Shown here piece by piece: positions 45,461 to 54,885 of a DNA stretch of 64,000 bases (its first letter is position 1; every line of letters starts with the position of its first letter). The position numbers and the translations under genes are program-made. The notes under the pieces were generated by a model, which was given only the letters and a program-made list of their open reading frames with translations, ran no database searches and was not told the origin of the DNA. The stretch covers positions 106,566,969 to 106,630,968 of the forward strand of contig JAQMRL010000003.1 in NCBI GenBank assembly GCA_035578175.1, read 5' to 3'. The stretch comes from Catonia carolina (lineage: Eukaryota; Arthropoda; Insecta; Hemiptera; Achilidae).

Positions 45461-45827
45461 CATCTGATCAATATATTTAAGTCGGTTTTATAAAATAAAT
45501 CTACCTTTCAGTAAAAGAGATTAAAAATAAAAAAATAAATATACGCATGAAAATTTTTGAAAAACAAAAAAATGTAAGTATACATAAGTTAGGTCACCCG
45601 TTAAAATAATGATGAATAACTTGGTTAGTTTTAATCCACTATTACTGGTCGATTAGATAATATGATCACTAAAGATTTGACAGTAGGCTACTTAATGTCG
45701 TATTACTGAAGGACTGAAATTTCAGCGATACATTTACTGTCAAGGTGAGGTATCTTTACTTCGGTCAGGAATATAACGAGTAAAAATTAAAAATCCTTTA
45801 AAAATTTGTGTTTATATTTACGGTTTT

Positions 45828-46589
45828 TGACCCACCGGGTTGATCTATTGGTAAAATTCGTCGCTGTGAGTCAACAATTTAGCAGTTAATTTTCGGAGAT
45901 GAACATTCCGTGGTTGAAATGCTAGTATAGGCGTTGCTTGTTACCTTTATACGGATCTTTTCACTTTATTTGTTCTTATTTACAACTGTGCAGTTTTGCA
46001 CCACCAGAGTAAATATGCATACAATATAAATTGTTACTTATGACATTAGACGTTAAAGAAGGACACCACTCATCAGTAGGACTCCCGCAGTTAGTTACTA
46101 AAGTTAGCATTTTCATAATTAAATCATTAAAACTATTTAATTAATAATAGTAATTTTAATTATTTTTTAATATTTTAATTGAGTTTAATTGAATTTGGAC
46201 TATATTAAGTTAAGTTAACCCAAGTCTCTGTTCCATCTTCTGCTGAGCTGACGATGTTCATTGCCTGGGAAATGTGCAAAACTTAGTTCGCGAATCATTA
46301 GTCGGAATTGTTACGTAATTTTAATTTAAAGCGTTGATACATTTAGTATACGGGTATCATTAATAAATGAGATTTGTATACTAGACAGTGAACTCCGGTG
46401 TACCTTGATGGTTGGAGTTTAACTAACCATACTCTCTTACGAATCGTCGGTCTGAGTCTGTACAAGACTACAGCTCATTTACACGTCATACTTACCACCC
46501 TGATCTCATTGGCCCATGGGGGGTTGTTTAGTGTTCTTAAATTAAACAGATTGCAACGTACACACGTAAGGGGTTAAAAAATGATTTAA
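45828..46589 (+). mobile_element. SINE-D copy 2 with internal ~400-bp extra segment
   Basis: The head CCACCGGGTTGATCTATTGG and the B-box region GATGAACATTCCGTGGTTGA match SINE-D copy 1. The body resumes at about 46,370 (GAATCGTCGGTCTGAGTCTG, CTGATCTCATTGGCCCATGG). Between about 45,955 and 46,360 lies sequence absent from copy 1. TTTACGGTTTT at 45,817-45,827 and TTTACGATTTT at 46,590-46,600 are a likely TSD with one mismatch. Confidence 0.65.
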
Positions 46590-46600
46590 TTTACGATTTT

Positions 46601-47384
46601 AATTTTTAGTGTGGCTATCCACGTGAAATTAGCGTATATATTAACTTTAATGACAGGCTGATTTTATTTGAGGAAATTTTTGTATCATAATTATTAATAA
46701 ATCTTGTCAGTCTATAATTACTAATGATTTTTAAAGTGTAGGCATATTGCCTTTTTTATAATTCATCTAATAGCGTTAGTATACTCTATACATACTCAAC
46801 AAATATCGTATTAGCGGAACTAAATCGTACAATGTGTAAATGATTCGCCGCCTAACAAAAGCATTACTCCAACCATGTAAATTCAATGTAAATATATGAC
46901 CTTCATTATGTACGTAACAATACAATCGTTTATTACTATCATAAGGTTTTGCCCATTTCTATTTTTTTACACATCGTTTAAAAATAAACTTACAATCATA
47001 ATTTTAATCCATGACTAAGCCTTAATTCTTAAGCCGTAATTTCTAATTACAGTTTGGAAAATATAATCATTAAGCCTAACTGTGTACTTGTTATTTTCTA
47101 TTACCGTATAATTTATTTACACTACATAGTGGTGAATAAACTATAATCAGAAAAATTTATTGTCATTCCACCATTACAATAGATATATTTCTTTATATTT
47201 TTTTAGTTTTTGTCCGGGAACCTAGAAAATAGCTGACGAATCTCCTACATTTTTGTAACTAAGGATTTTATATTAATTCTGTTAATGGTTTTCGATTTTT
47301 TTTTTTTGCCTTACGTGTGACGTCATGTTACGGTATTGTATAGGAAATAATTATATTTTCTAGACAAACGGTCAAAAGATTCTA
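46601..47384. other. No feature seen
   Basis: AT-rich spacer. Confidence 0.4.
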
Positions 47385-47530
47385 ATGAAGCGTCTTTCTT
47401 CATTGCTGTGTCTTCGACCATTAATGTCGTAGCCAGCGCAAATGAACTCTATGCCAGAGGTTCGATTACCTTTCAGGTCTGGCATAATTAAATATAACCA
47501 GTAAACAGAAAATCTCCCGCGGTGAAATAC
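47385..47530 (+). mobile_element. Possible tRNA-like SINE head
   Basis: CCAGAGGTTCGATTACC (B-box-like) is followed by TCAGGTCTGGCATAATT, similar to the segment after the B box at 36.84 kb. The A-box region is AATGTCGTAGCCAGCGC. Low confidence. Confidence 0.35.
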
Positions 47531-49158
47531 TGCAGGTGGCATAAATATAAAAAAACTAAAGCATTTACATTCCAACCACTTTTATCTAAAAGAAAACTGG
47601 GGAGTTTAAGGTACTTTTAGTGCCCTTCTGCAGTAAATATTTTTATACATGCATATTCTCCAGTAAAAATAAACCATTAAATTGCTATCACTTGCGCCTA
47701 AGAGGTAAAAAGGAGGTAGCTGCCCTAAATATTTCTTTCATGATTTTCTTTAAATTTGGTGTAAAACAATGTCATATATTATTGTAAGAAATAGCTTTGC
47801 ATTGGAATTTTAATACTAATATCATGAGTTTCATGCCTTAGTGATGTTCTCCTTCGAAGACATGGTGAACAACAATATAAAATAAACTTAACAAAGAAAG
47901 AATAGAATAAATTATTCATTTACGAGTATATTTTGTTGACATTTAAGTAGATTTAAATTAAATACGCTACGTATAAATCCGCCGAATGGGAAACATTTTC
48001 AATGCGTATGTTGTTCCTTTTCTCTCTTTAGCATTAATATGTTTTCTCTCACTCCTCTTGTTTTCTCTATTAAGTTAAGTTAGTAAGTCGAGTACGCACA
48101 CTGAGCGACGACAGTAGGAGGCTACAGATGATTAGGTGGTATGGGCGAGGTGTTTGAAAGATCCTTCAACACAAAACATTTCACTGTCTTTTGTAGTATG
48201 GAGTATGTAGTGTAGAGAACCTGTGATATACGCTTCGAGTGAAGAACCTACAAACTAAGCCAAATCAAAGCTCCTTTACTTTCTCAACATCACTTTACTC
48301 TGATGCATGGTTAACCTTATTCGAGGATCACTTTATGAGTTTTCCTCTCATCTTTGTCACTAAAACACTTTTGATGTTTTAATTGAAATTTTATTAAACT
48401 AATGACAAAACAAATGTATCTAACAGTAAACATGATAAATAAAATTTGCTGACTCAATTTACCATTCATGAAACAAAAAAAAGTAAAAACTCTGGTTAAA
48501 TCAATATGACTAAAACAGTAAGTATGAAATTTTCGTGAACCTAAAGACAATTTTAATATTTTCATATTAAATCCAGTTGAATATTGAGGAATAACACTTA
48601 ATCCTCGTTCAACGTGGCCGAATCACATTAAACTTTATTTTTGTTTTATATTAATAGATTAATCTATTATCTGTTCGTTTTTGGTTTTACGTCTGGCTGT
48701 TTGGTAAATAATTATTGCTAATGCAGATGATGAAGTTTGATAGATAAAAAAGAGTGATGAAAAATGTAAGATTTTATCAGGAATCTGATTTTTAAAGAAC
48801 AATAAATAGATTTGTTTAAAGTTAATTGTCATGAAAATGTATTTCCTAGCTGATATATATTTAACAAATAATAACTGTTTGTACGTTGATAATATTTATT
48901 ACAAATTTAATTATTATGCTAATTTTTCGAAAAAGGTAGTAATGTAAGTAAGACCTACTAAACAAATTACAGACGTATTAGAAAACATTTTCACTTAGAA
49001 ATAAAACAAAAAATGTCTGTGTATAAATACTAAGGGGTAATTGAACAAATTCTTAAATATACGGTTATACAATTCACAAAAATTCGACTCGCTTGCAAGC
49101 GACTCAGTCTATGTTTAGAACTATCAATTACTCCCTTTGGTAAGTACGAAATAGTACA
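47531..49158. other. No feature seen
   Basis: AT-rich spacer without a recognised gene. The patch 48,080-48,200 is a little less AT-rich, without motifs. Confidence 0.4.
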
Positions 49159-50101
49159 GGGTGAGCATAAAGTCTTGCCCTGATTATAAAAATTTATTGC
49201 AGAATAACCGTTTGACATAATAATTTAAATTTGATGCTGTTACATAGGTTAGTGTTACTAGTTTTTTTAAAGATTATTTACATTAGTAAACTTCAGTGTG
49301 TGCTCCCTTGGTAGCTCGGAGAATGTCGAAGCGGTATTCCAGTTCCCGCCAGGTGTTTTGTAACATGTGTTCTGTCACAGTACCCACAGCAGCTTGTATC
49401 CTAGCCTTCAGTTCGTCAATGTCAGCAACTGGTGTGGCGAAGACTCTATCCTTGATATAGCCCCAGAAAAAAAGTCAAGGGGAGTAATGTCTGGAAAGCG
49501 GGGTGGCCAGGGTGTTGGACCATCCCTTCCAATCCACCGATCCGGAAATGTTTCATCACGGAAAACACCATTAACGCTAACATTTACTTAAATGTTTTGC
49601 AACAGTTCATTGCACCACAGTTAGAAGAATATCAACCATGGATAATTTTTCAGCAAGATGGGGCACCGCCTCACTGGGCTTTGATAGTGCGTAATTTCCT
49701 GGATGAAACATTTCCGGATCGGTGGATTGGAAGGGATGGTCCAACACCCTGGCCACCCCGCTCTCCAGACATTACTCCCCTTGACTTTTTTTTCTGGGGC
49801 TATATCAAGGATAGAGTCTTCGCCACACCAGTTGCTGACGTTGACGAACTGAAGGCTAGGATACAAGCTGCTGTGGGTACTGTGACAGAACACATGTTAC
49901 AAAACACCTGGCGGGAACTGGAATACCGCTTCGACATTCTCCGAGCTACCAAGGGGGCACACGTTGAAGTTTACTAATGTAAGTAATCTTAAAAAAAACT
50001 ATTAACACTAACCTATGTAACAGCATCAAATTTAAATTATCATGTCAAACAGTTATTCTGCAATAAATTTTTATAATCAGGGCAAGACTTTATGCTCACC
50101 C
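49159..50101. mobile_element. Foldback element made from the 3' half of a D,D41D mariner-like transposon
   Basis: The arm 49,159-49,557 and the arm 49,702-50,101 are inverted copies of each other over about 400 bp with only scattered differences. A 144-bp centre (49,558-49,701) separates them. Both ends start GGGTGAGCATAAAGTCTTGC. The right arm, with the centre, encodes the last 141 residues of a D,D41D-type transposase on the plus strand. The left arm is the reverse complement of the last ~90 residues plus the 3' UTR. The normal 5' half (DNA-binding domain and first Asp) is gone. GTAC lies just outside both ends. A read-through transcript would fold into a long, almost perfect hairpin. Confidence 0.88.
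49555..49977 (+). pseudogene. D,D41D mariner-like transposase, C-terminal fragment
   Basis: The frame is open from the inversion junction (ITENTINANIYLNVLQQFIA) to the stop at 49,977. It holds the second catalytic Asp in WIIFQQDGAPPHWA and the third in RSPDITPLDFFFWGY, with 41 residues between them. It continues with DRVFATPVADVDELKARIQA and HMLQNTWRELEYRFDILRA. The family is Tc1/mariner-type DDE transposases of insects. No Met at the natural start, no helix-turn-helix domain and no first Asp remain. The coding part is intact for its length, with no stops. Antisense open frames over both arms (49,367-49,591 plus; 49,621-49,893 minus) are shadows and have the same N-terminal sequence as each other because of the palindrome. 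Confidence 0.88.
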
Positions 50102-50518
50102 GGTACTTTACACAACGACCTTAAAATTTCTTGTTATTAATACAACAAAAGAACACTGCAGACGATTCAACAGAAAACTTGTAATCACATAGAAATTACT
50201 TAATCAAAATCATATATATGTCTACTCTACAACTACCTGAAGTTCCACAGAGGAGGTCAAATAAAAAATGAAGCAGATACTTATTTCAGAATAATTTGTA
50301 AAAAAATTACATTAATATTTAATGACATTACTTTTGCGTAAATACTTTCAAATCTCACAAATTAACCCTTTCAGTGCCGAAACAATATTTAAACGTTTGA
50401 TCTAAAGAGCCATTTAATTTGATCAACGTTACAGAAAAATAAATGTCCTGTTAAAAATTAATTTTTATTGTGTACATAAAAAATGAAATCGTCCTAACAC
50501 TAAATGTATTCAAAATAG
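50102..50518. other. No feature seen
   Basis: AT-rich spacer. Confidence 0.4.
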
Positions 50519-50690
50519 TTTTTTTAGTTTATTTAAAGTTGCTTCGACAGCTTGGTCATTGGCAACTACTGTAGGTTTCGGTACCTTACGGTGGTTTTAA
50601 CATGTTGAAATTTCCAGACCCTAGCAGGGAATCGAACCCGGGACCTTTCGCTTTGTAGGCTAGCGTTTTAGTCACTACGCCACGGAGGTG
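50519..50690 (-). mobile_element. SINE-B copy with clean pol III boxes
   Basis: On the minus strand: CCGTGGCGTAGTGACTAAAA (A box), GTCCCGGGTTCGATTCC (perfect B box), CTGCTAGGGTCTGGAAATTT, then TTGCCAATGACCAAGCTG, TCGAAGCAACTTTAAATAAA and a poly(A). It is a full-length SINE-B. Confidence 0.87.
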
Positions 50691-51794
50691 GTTTAAAAAT
50701 TTATATTTTATTAATTTTTGTTCAAAAGTTTTTTTAGAAATGTTCGGTTATCCGGACGTTGGCACTTTACGCATAACTTAAGGACGTCCAAAAATATATC
50801 GACCTCCTGTTTTCCGGACATTAGTAGCCTACTAAAAGGGTTATAACATACCCTTTCTAGATATACTGATTAATATGAAACGTCCGAGGATGATTGGCTT
50901 TCTCATTTCATTCATGCTATACTTTCATTACACTGTTCAGGAAATTTTATGTTGTTCCTTACATCAGGAACAAATTAAAAACAAGTAGAAATAATTGTTT
51001 TGTCATTAATGGCCCTTATTTCTTTATTTGTCATTGTTTACAACCACTATAACTCACTAACTTAATACGTCCCTAAAAGCGTTATTTTCAGTTTGCGTTT
51101 TCATGTCTGTAATCTTTTCACCTTCAAACTTCTCATCGTCCTCTGTTTTACTTTTGATTCTCTCTGAATCTCCTTTATTTTTGAAATGGCCAATTTATTG
51201 GTAATTATAATCCAACCAACACAACCAATACATCCGGTAACATAATAATTTATGTTATTTTGTCGATTGCTTCACACACGGAAATTTTAAGCTTAGTTAT
51301 TTTGTGCGACTGGTTGTAATGAAATCTTTGAAAATAGTATTGTATGGAATAGGTAACGGAAATATCAAGGCCACCATCATGCGGAGAAAAACTCATCAAA
51401 AATTTCAACCCGACTAAAAATATTATTAAAAATATCAAATTTCTATTAAATTTACATTTAATTTGACGTGTTTTTGCTGTTTCAGGTATGTAATCAAGCG
51501 TTTCACTTATTTTCATCTTAAAACCTCTACTGAATGAAACTTGATCTGACTCTTAGGAAGAGTAAGTACTATGCCACGTTTTTACGCACTAATACAAAAT
51601 TATAATTAAATAAATTAAATCGTATGATCATTAAGAATATTAATTAGAATAAAATAATAACATGGAATTATTTATTTTCTGTTATTTTTTTAAACGCCAT
51701 TTTTATAAAACATTTTTTGTTCGCTTGACAAAGGTTTTATAACTCCAGTATTATTTGCGTACTGTCAGCTTAAGTTGTTACTACTTCGTTATTG
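50691..51794. other. No feature seen
   Basis: AT-rich spacer. ATGTTCGGTTATCCGGACG at 50,738 resembles pogo-type termini, but I see no partner. Confidence 0.35.
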
Positions 51795-52822
51795 GTGGCA
51801 ATTTTAAAATTGTCATCTATCATTTTCTTTCGTCCGGCTGTCCGTCACACCCAGATGTCAGAAATTACAAGAGATATCAACAAACGGTTTTCGGATTCGT
51901 AATCTACACAATGCCCGTAACTGTCAGGTGGAGTGTCAAATTATTTACACTCAATCTGTTAGTTGCAGAGCTAAAATAAATAGTTCTCAACACATGGTCA
52001 GCCAATTAATAAATGACTGAATCGTTTAAGAACAGAAGAGGTAGAGGTGTAAAAGATACTAATCAGAGTTATCTCCTCTGAAAGTAATGAATTTCATTAT
52101 ACAGCCAGACCCTGTGGTGAATGAAGTGAAGGTGTCATTTGCAGAGTGAAAATATGTGCTTTTCAGAGGGCCCGGCATGCTGATAAGCGTACTTTTCCAC
52201 TCAGTGAGGAAGGCAATGGTAAACCACCTCCCTCCTCGTTTTACTTAGTAAAACCTCTACAGGTTCAAACCAGCCTTTCGGCTGATGACCTAAACAACAA
52301 CAACAATCTACACAAAGGATTAGTGAACCTAAATTGGGTTTGAAGTATGGTTTTGACCGAAAGTAGCCAAAACTGAAAGACAAAAAATCATTCTCAGAAA
52401 CTACAAGAGATAGCAACAAATGGATTTCGGATTCGTATTCCACACAAAAAGTTAGTGGGACTGGATTAGGTTTTAAATTTCTGTTTCAACCGGAAGTGAC
52501 TCAAAACCGGAAGTCAAGAAATCAAAGTTGGAATTTGGAAACAGAAATAGCGTCTTTCGATTCCTCTTAATGAGTAGATACAGAAATTATTGGGTTTGAA
52601 GTTCGGGTATCGACTGAAAGTGGGCCAAAATCGACTGAAAGTGGGCGGAAGTCAAGAAATCAAAGTCGGAATTTGGAAACAAAAATAGTGTCATTCGATT
52701 TCTTTTAAAAAGGCAATACAGAAATCACTAATGGTTTTTGCCATGTCAAAGGTAAACCTTTTTAAAAATTCCCACAAGCTATGAGACGCTTCTTCTTGTG
52801 AAAGGGATTTTTAAGTTTTCAT
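51795..52822 (-). repeat. Tandem-unit element, copy 2 (reverse), interrupted by SINE-A
   Basis: The left end GGTGGCAATTTTAAAATTGTC and right end TTTAAAAATTCCCACAAGC match the inverted ends of the copy at 16.46-17.06 kb. Four ~131-139-bp units lie inside (GAAATTACAAGAGATATCAA near 51,861; GAAACTACAAGAGATAGCAA near 52,396; GGAATTTGGAAACAGAAATA near 52,531; and again near 52,667). Subtracting the SINE-A and one TSD leaves the regular spacing. Shared sequence continues to about 52,822 (CTATGAGACGCTTC, TTTTTAAGTTTTCATG). Confidence 0.72.
51912..52304 (+). mobile_element. SINE-A copy 7, best preserved, with 11-bp TSD and (AAC)n tail
   Basis: It begins TGCCCGTAACTGTCAGGTGG, carries GAGGAAGGCAATGGTAAACC in the core, and ends CAGCCTTTCGGCTGATGACC, TAAACAACAACAAC. 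AATCTACACAA lies at 51,901-51,911 and 52,305-52,315. It is 393 bp and shows no ORF. It inserted into the tandem-unit element, so it is younger than that element. Confidence 0.95.
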
Positions 52823-53857
52823 GCGAGGCGACGATCTGGGTGAGGTCCAAATTATTTTACTTTTGTATCTTGTGGAAGTACAACATTATTTAAAGTTACC
52901 GGTAGGCAATCTTTTTTTCCAAAGTGTGCTGATTTGTTTTCGTTAGCGTTTGCGCTCCACTTCATTAACCATTTCTCAAAAGATGTAAGAATTCTTTTAA
53001 ATTTGTGACTTAATTATTGGGTTTCTATAAATAGGAATAATATGTGTATAATCGGTAAAAATAAATTGAATTTTTGTACGATTTTGTATAACAAGCAATT
53101 AAGATTACTGATTTGTTCCCATCTAAAACTTGATTGGAATGAACCCCCTAAACATAAATAATAATGAAACAGTAATAAACTTAAACAAAAATCACTTGTT
53201 ATAATAACCTACACTGCTATAAAACACATATTAAAATAAATTGCACGTGCCTTTGGTGAAAGTGAATGAGATAAAGGTATAAGGACAGGTGGTGTCGATT
53301 GAACGAAATGAAATGTTACGTGAGTGAATTTACTATTTGATGATGGATGATAAAATCGACAGACGAGCCACTAGAATCGTTAAAGAGATGCCCTGCCCTA
53401 CCTCTCCTGCCTGCTTTGCCAGGCAATAGAGAAACTGAATGACGGACGGCTTCGGCTCTCTCTCAGAAAGTTTATCGATTTACAAGATATGGCACTTATC
53501 GTTCCTTAAAAGAATATCACATTTTATAATATTAGCATTCTGACTCATCGATTATCCGTGGATCAGTTATCCAAACCTTGTAATTAAAAATGAGTTCCAT
53601 TTTTCTAAAATTTGTAAATACTATAATAATAGACTGCCTCGTTGGCGTAGTAAGATCGTTAAGGTTACAAAGCTGAATATTTTGGCTTCTATCAATGGGG
53701 TATATTTGAGGGGATCTATAGAATCTGAGAGGGACTATAAATGTATCATGTCCAAAAATGTACCTAACGTAATAAATGTAGCATTTAATGGTTCTTAACA
53801 CAACAATTCGTTTTATAGTTATTTAATCGCATAGAATTTTGTTAAGTAGGATATTCT
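52823..53857. other. No recognised gene; possible SINE head at 53,628
   Basis: AT-rich sequence. GACTGCCTCGTTGGCGTAG at 53,631-53,649 resembles a tRNA A-box head, without a B box. A less AT-rich patch at 53,370-53,465 has no motif that I recognise. Confidence 0.35.
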
Positions 53858-53864
53858 GGATAAT

Positions 53865-54220
53865 TTTACCCAACACTGACATATGGCAGTGAGGCCTGGG
53901 TGTGGAAGAAGAAATACGAAAATTCCATTCAGTCGGCAGAAATCCGCTTCTTGAAATGCGTTTGGGGCTTTGGTAGATTGGATTGGTTCAGAAATGAGGA
54001 TATACGGCGAGAGTTAGATGTGTTCTCTTAAGGAAATGATTATAGAGTAACGCCGGAAATGACCGATAACTTGACAGATTGTCTCCACACAGGATTCCTA
54101 GACTGGTTAGAAGTTACAGGTCGATTGGACGGCGCGATCCGGGCCGACCGGTGGCTAGGTGGATGTCGGAACAGTTCTTGGGACCTAATCCTTCATTGGT
54201 GAAGAAGAAGTAGAAGACGA
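53865..54220 (+). pseudogene. RTE-like LINE 3' end with (GAA)n tail
   Basis: It is the same subfamily as 5.04-5.43 kb: LTYGSEAWVWKKKYENSIQS, AEIRFLKC, RNEDIRRELDVFS, then frameshifted GCGATCCGGGCCGACCGGTG and GGACCTAATCCTTCATTGG, and the tail GAAGAAGAAG. GGATAAT at 53,858-53,864 and 54,221-54,227 may be the TSD. Stops and frameshifts after DVFS break the C-terminus, and the 5' part is missing. Confidence 0.8.
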
Positions 54221-54253
54221 AGGATAATCTGTCTACAAATGCAGGCCACCTCT

Positions 54254-54885
54254 AAGGCTACGGCCGCACTACAAGAGGCAAGCGTCGAGGCAAGTGTTGA
54301 TGAAGAGGCAAGATTCATTATGGCCGGACTGCAAGAGGGACGTGGCACATTGCAACCAGCTCAGTCGAGTTCAGACAGGAACACCGATCTCACGTCTAGA
54401 TTTGTGCAAGGAGTTAATGCTCGTGGAAAGTTGAGATTTAAAATTAGGAGATAAATAAGGTTATACAAATCAAGTAGTACACGATATTAATACCAGTAGG
54501 GAATATTTCAGCGAATTTTATCACTTGTACAAAGACGCTCGTTATTACGATGATAAATTTGTGGAATATTTAAGAATGAGAAGAAAAACGTTCGATATTC
54601 TTAAAGAGATGTTAATCAGTCACTTAAGCATCATTAATCACAATACAGCCAACAGGTAATGAACTGTATAGCCACCAGTATGACACTAGCCTCGACACCT
54701 ACCGAACCGACAAGCTGATTAGCTAGGATGCAAGCCTAGTGAGTCGCCCGGCTTCAAAAAGTGCTAGGTGGCTTCAGTGCGGCCACCGCTATAACATTAC
54801 ACGTGTTGGTTTTAGGTAGAAGAAGCATACGGGCGCCATTTCCATCTTGCGTCGACACTTGCCTCCTGCAGTGTGGCCGTACCTT
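54254..54885 (+). mobile_element. PIF/Harbinger-like deletion derivative with ~45-bp terminal inverted repeats
   Basis: The left end AAGGCTACGGCCGCACTACA, continuing GAGGCAAGCGTCGAGGCAAG, returns inverted at the right end (CTTGCGTCGACACTTGCCTC, CTGCAGTGTGGCCGTACCTT). The borders are TAA / TTAA, compatible with the 3-bp TWA target of PIF/Harbinger elements. The inside holds a fragment of a Harbinger-type transposase. Subterminal GC-rich repeats (GGCTTC/GTGCGGCCAC near 54,750-54,790) resemble transposase-binding arrays. Confidence 0.72.
54483..54659 (+). pseudogene. Harbinger transposase N-terminal fragment
   Basis: The frame reads DINTSREYFSEFYHLYKDAR, YYDDKFVEYLRMRRKTFDIL and KEMLISHLSIINHNTANR, then a stop. 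'E(Y/F)F.EFYHLY.D.R..D..KF..Y.RM....FD.LL..' is the conserved start of PIF/Harbinger (HARBI1-like) nucleases, upstream of the catalytic DDE core. The core is absent because of internal deletion. An upstream in-frame stop lies near 54,450. The open frame at 54,239-54,454 reads from the terminal repeat and has no family motif. Confidence 0.65.

Noticed and set aside
49367..49893. Two similar open frames, one on each strand, starting with the same sequence (MFCHSTHSSLYPSLQF)
   Set aside because: They are antisense readings of the transposase in the two arms of the palindrome. Their identity reflects the inverted repeat, not a duplicated gene.
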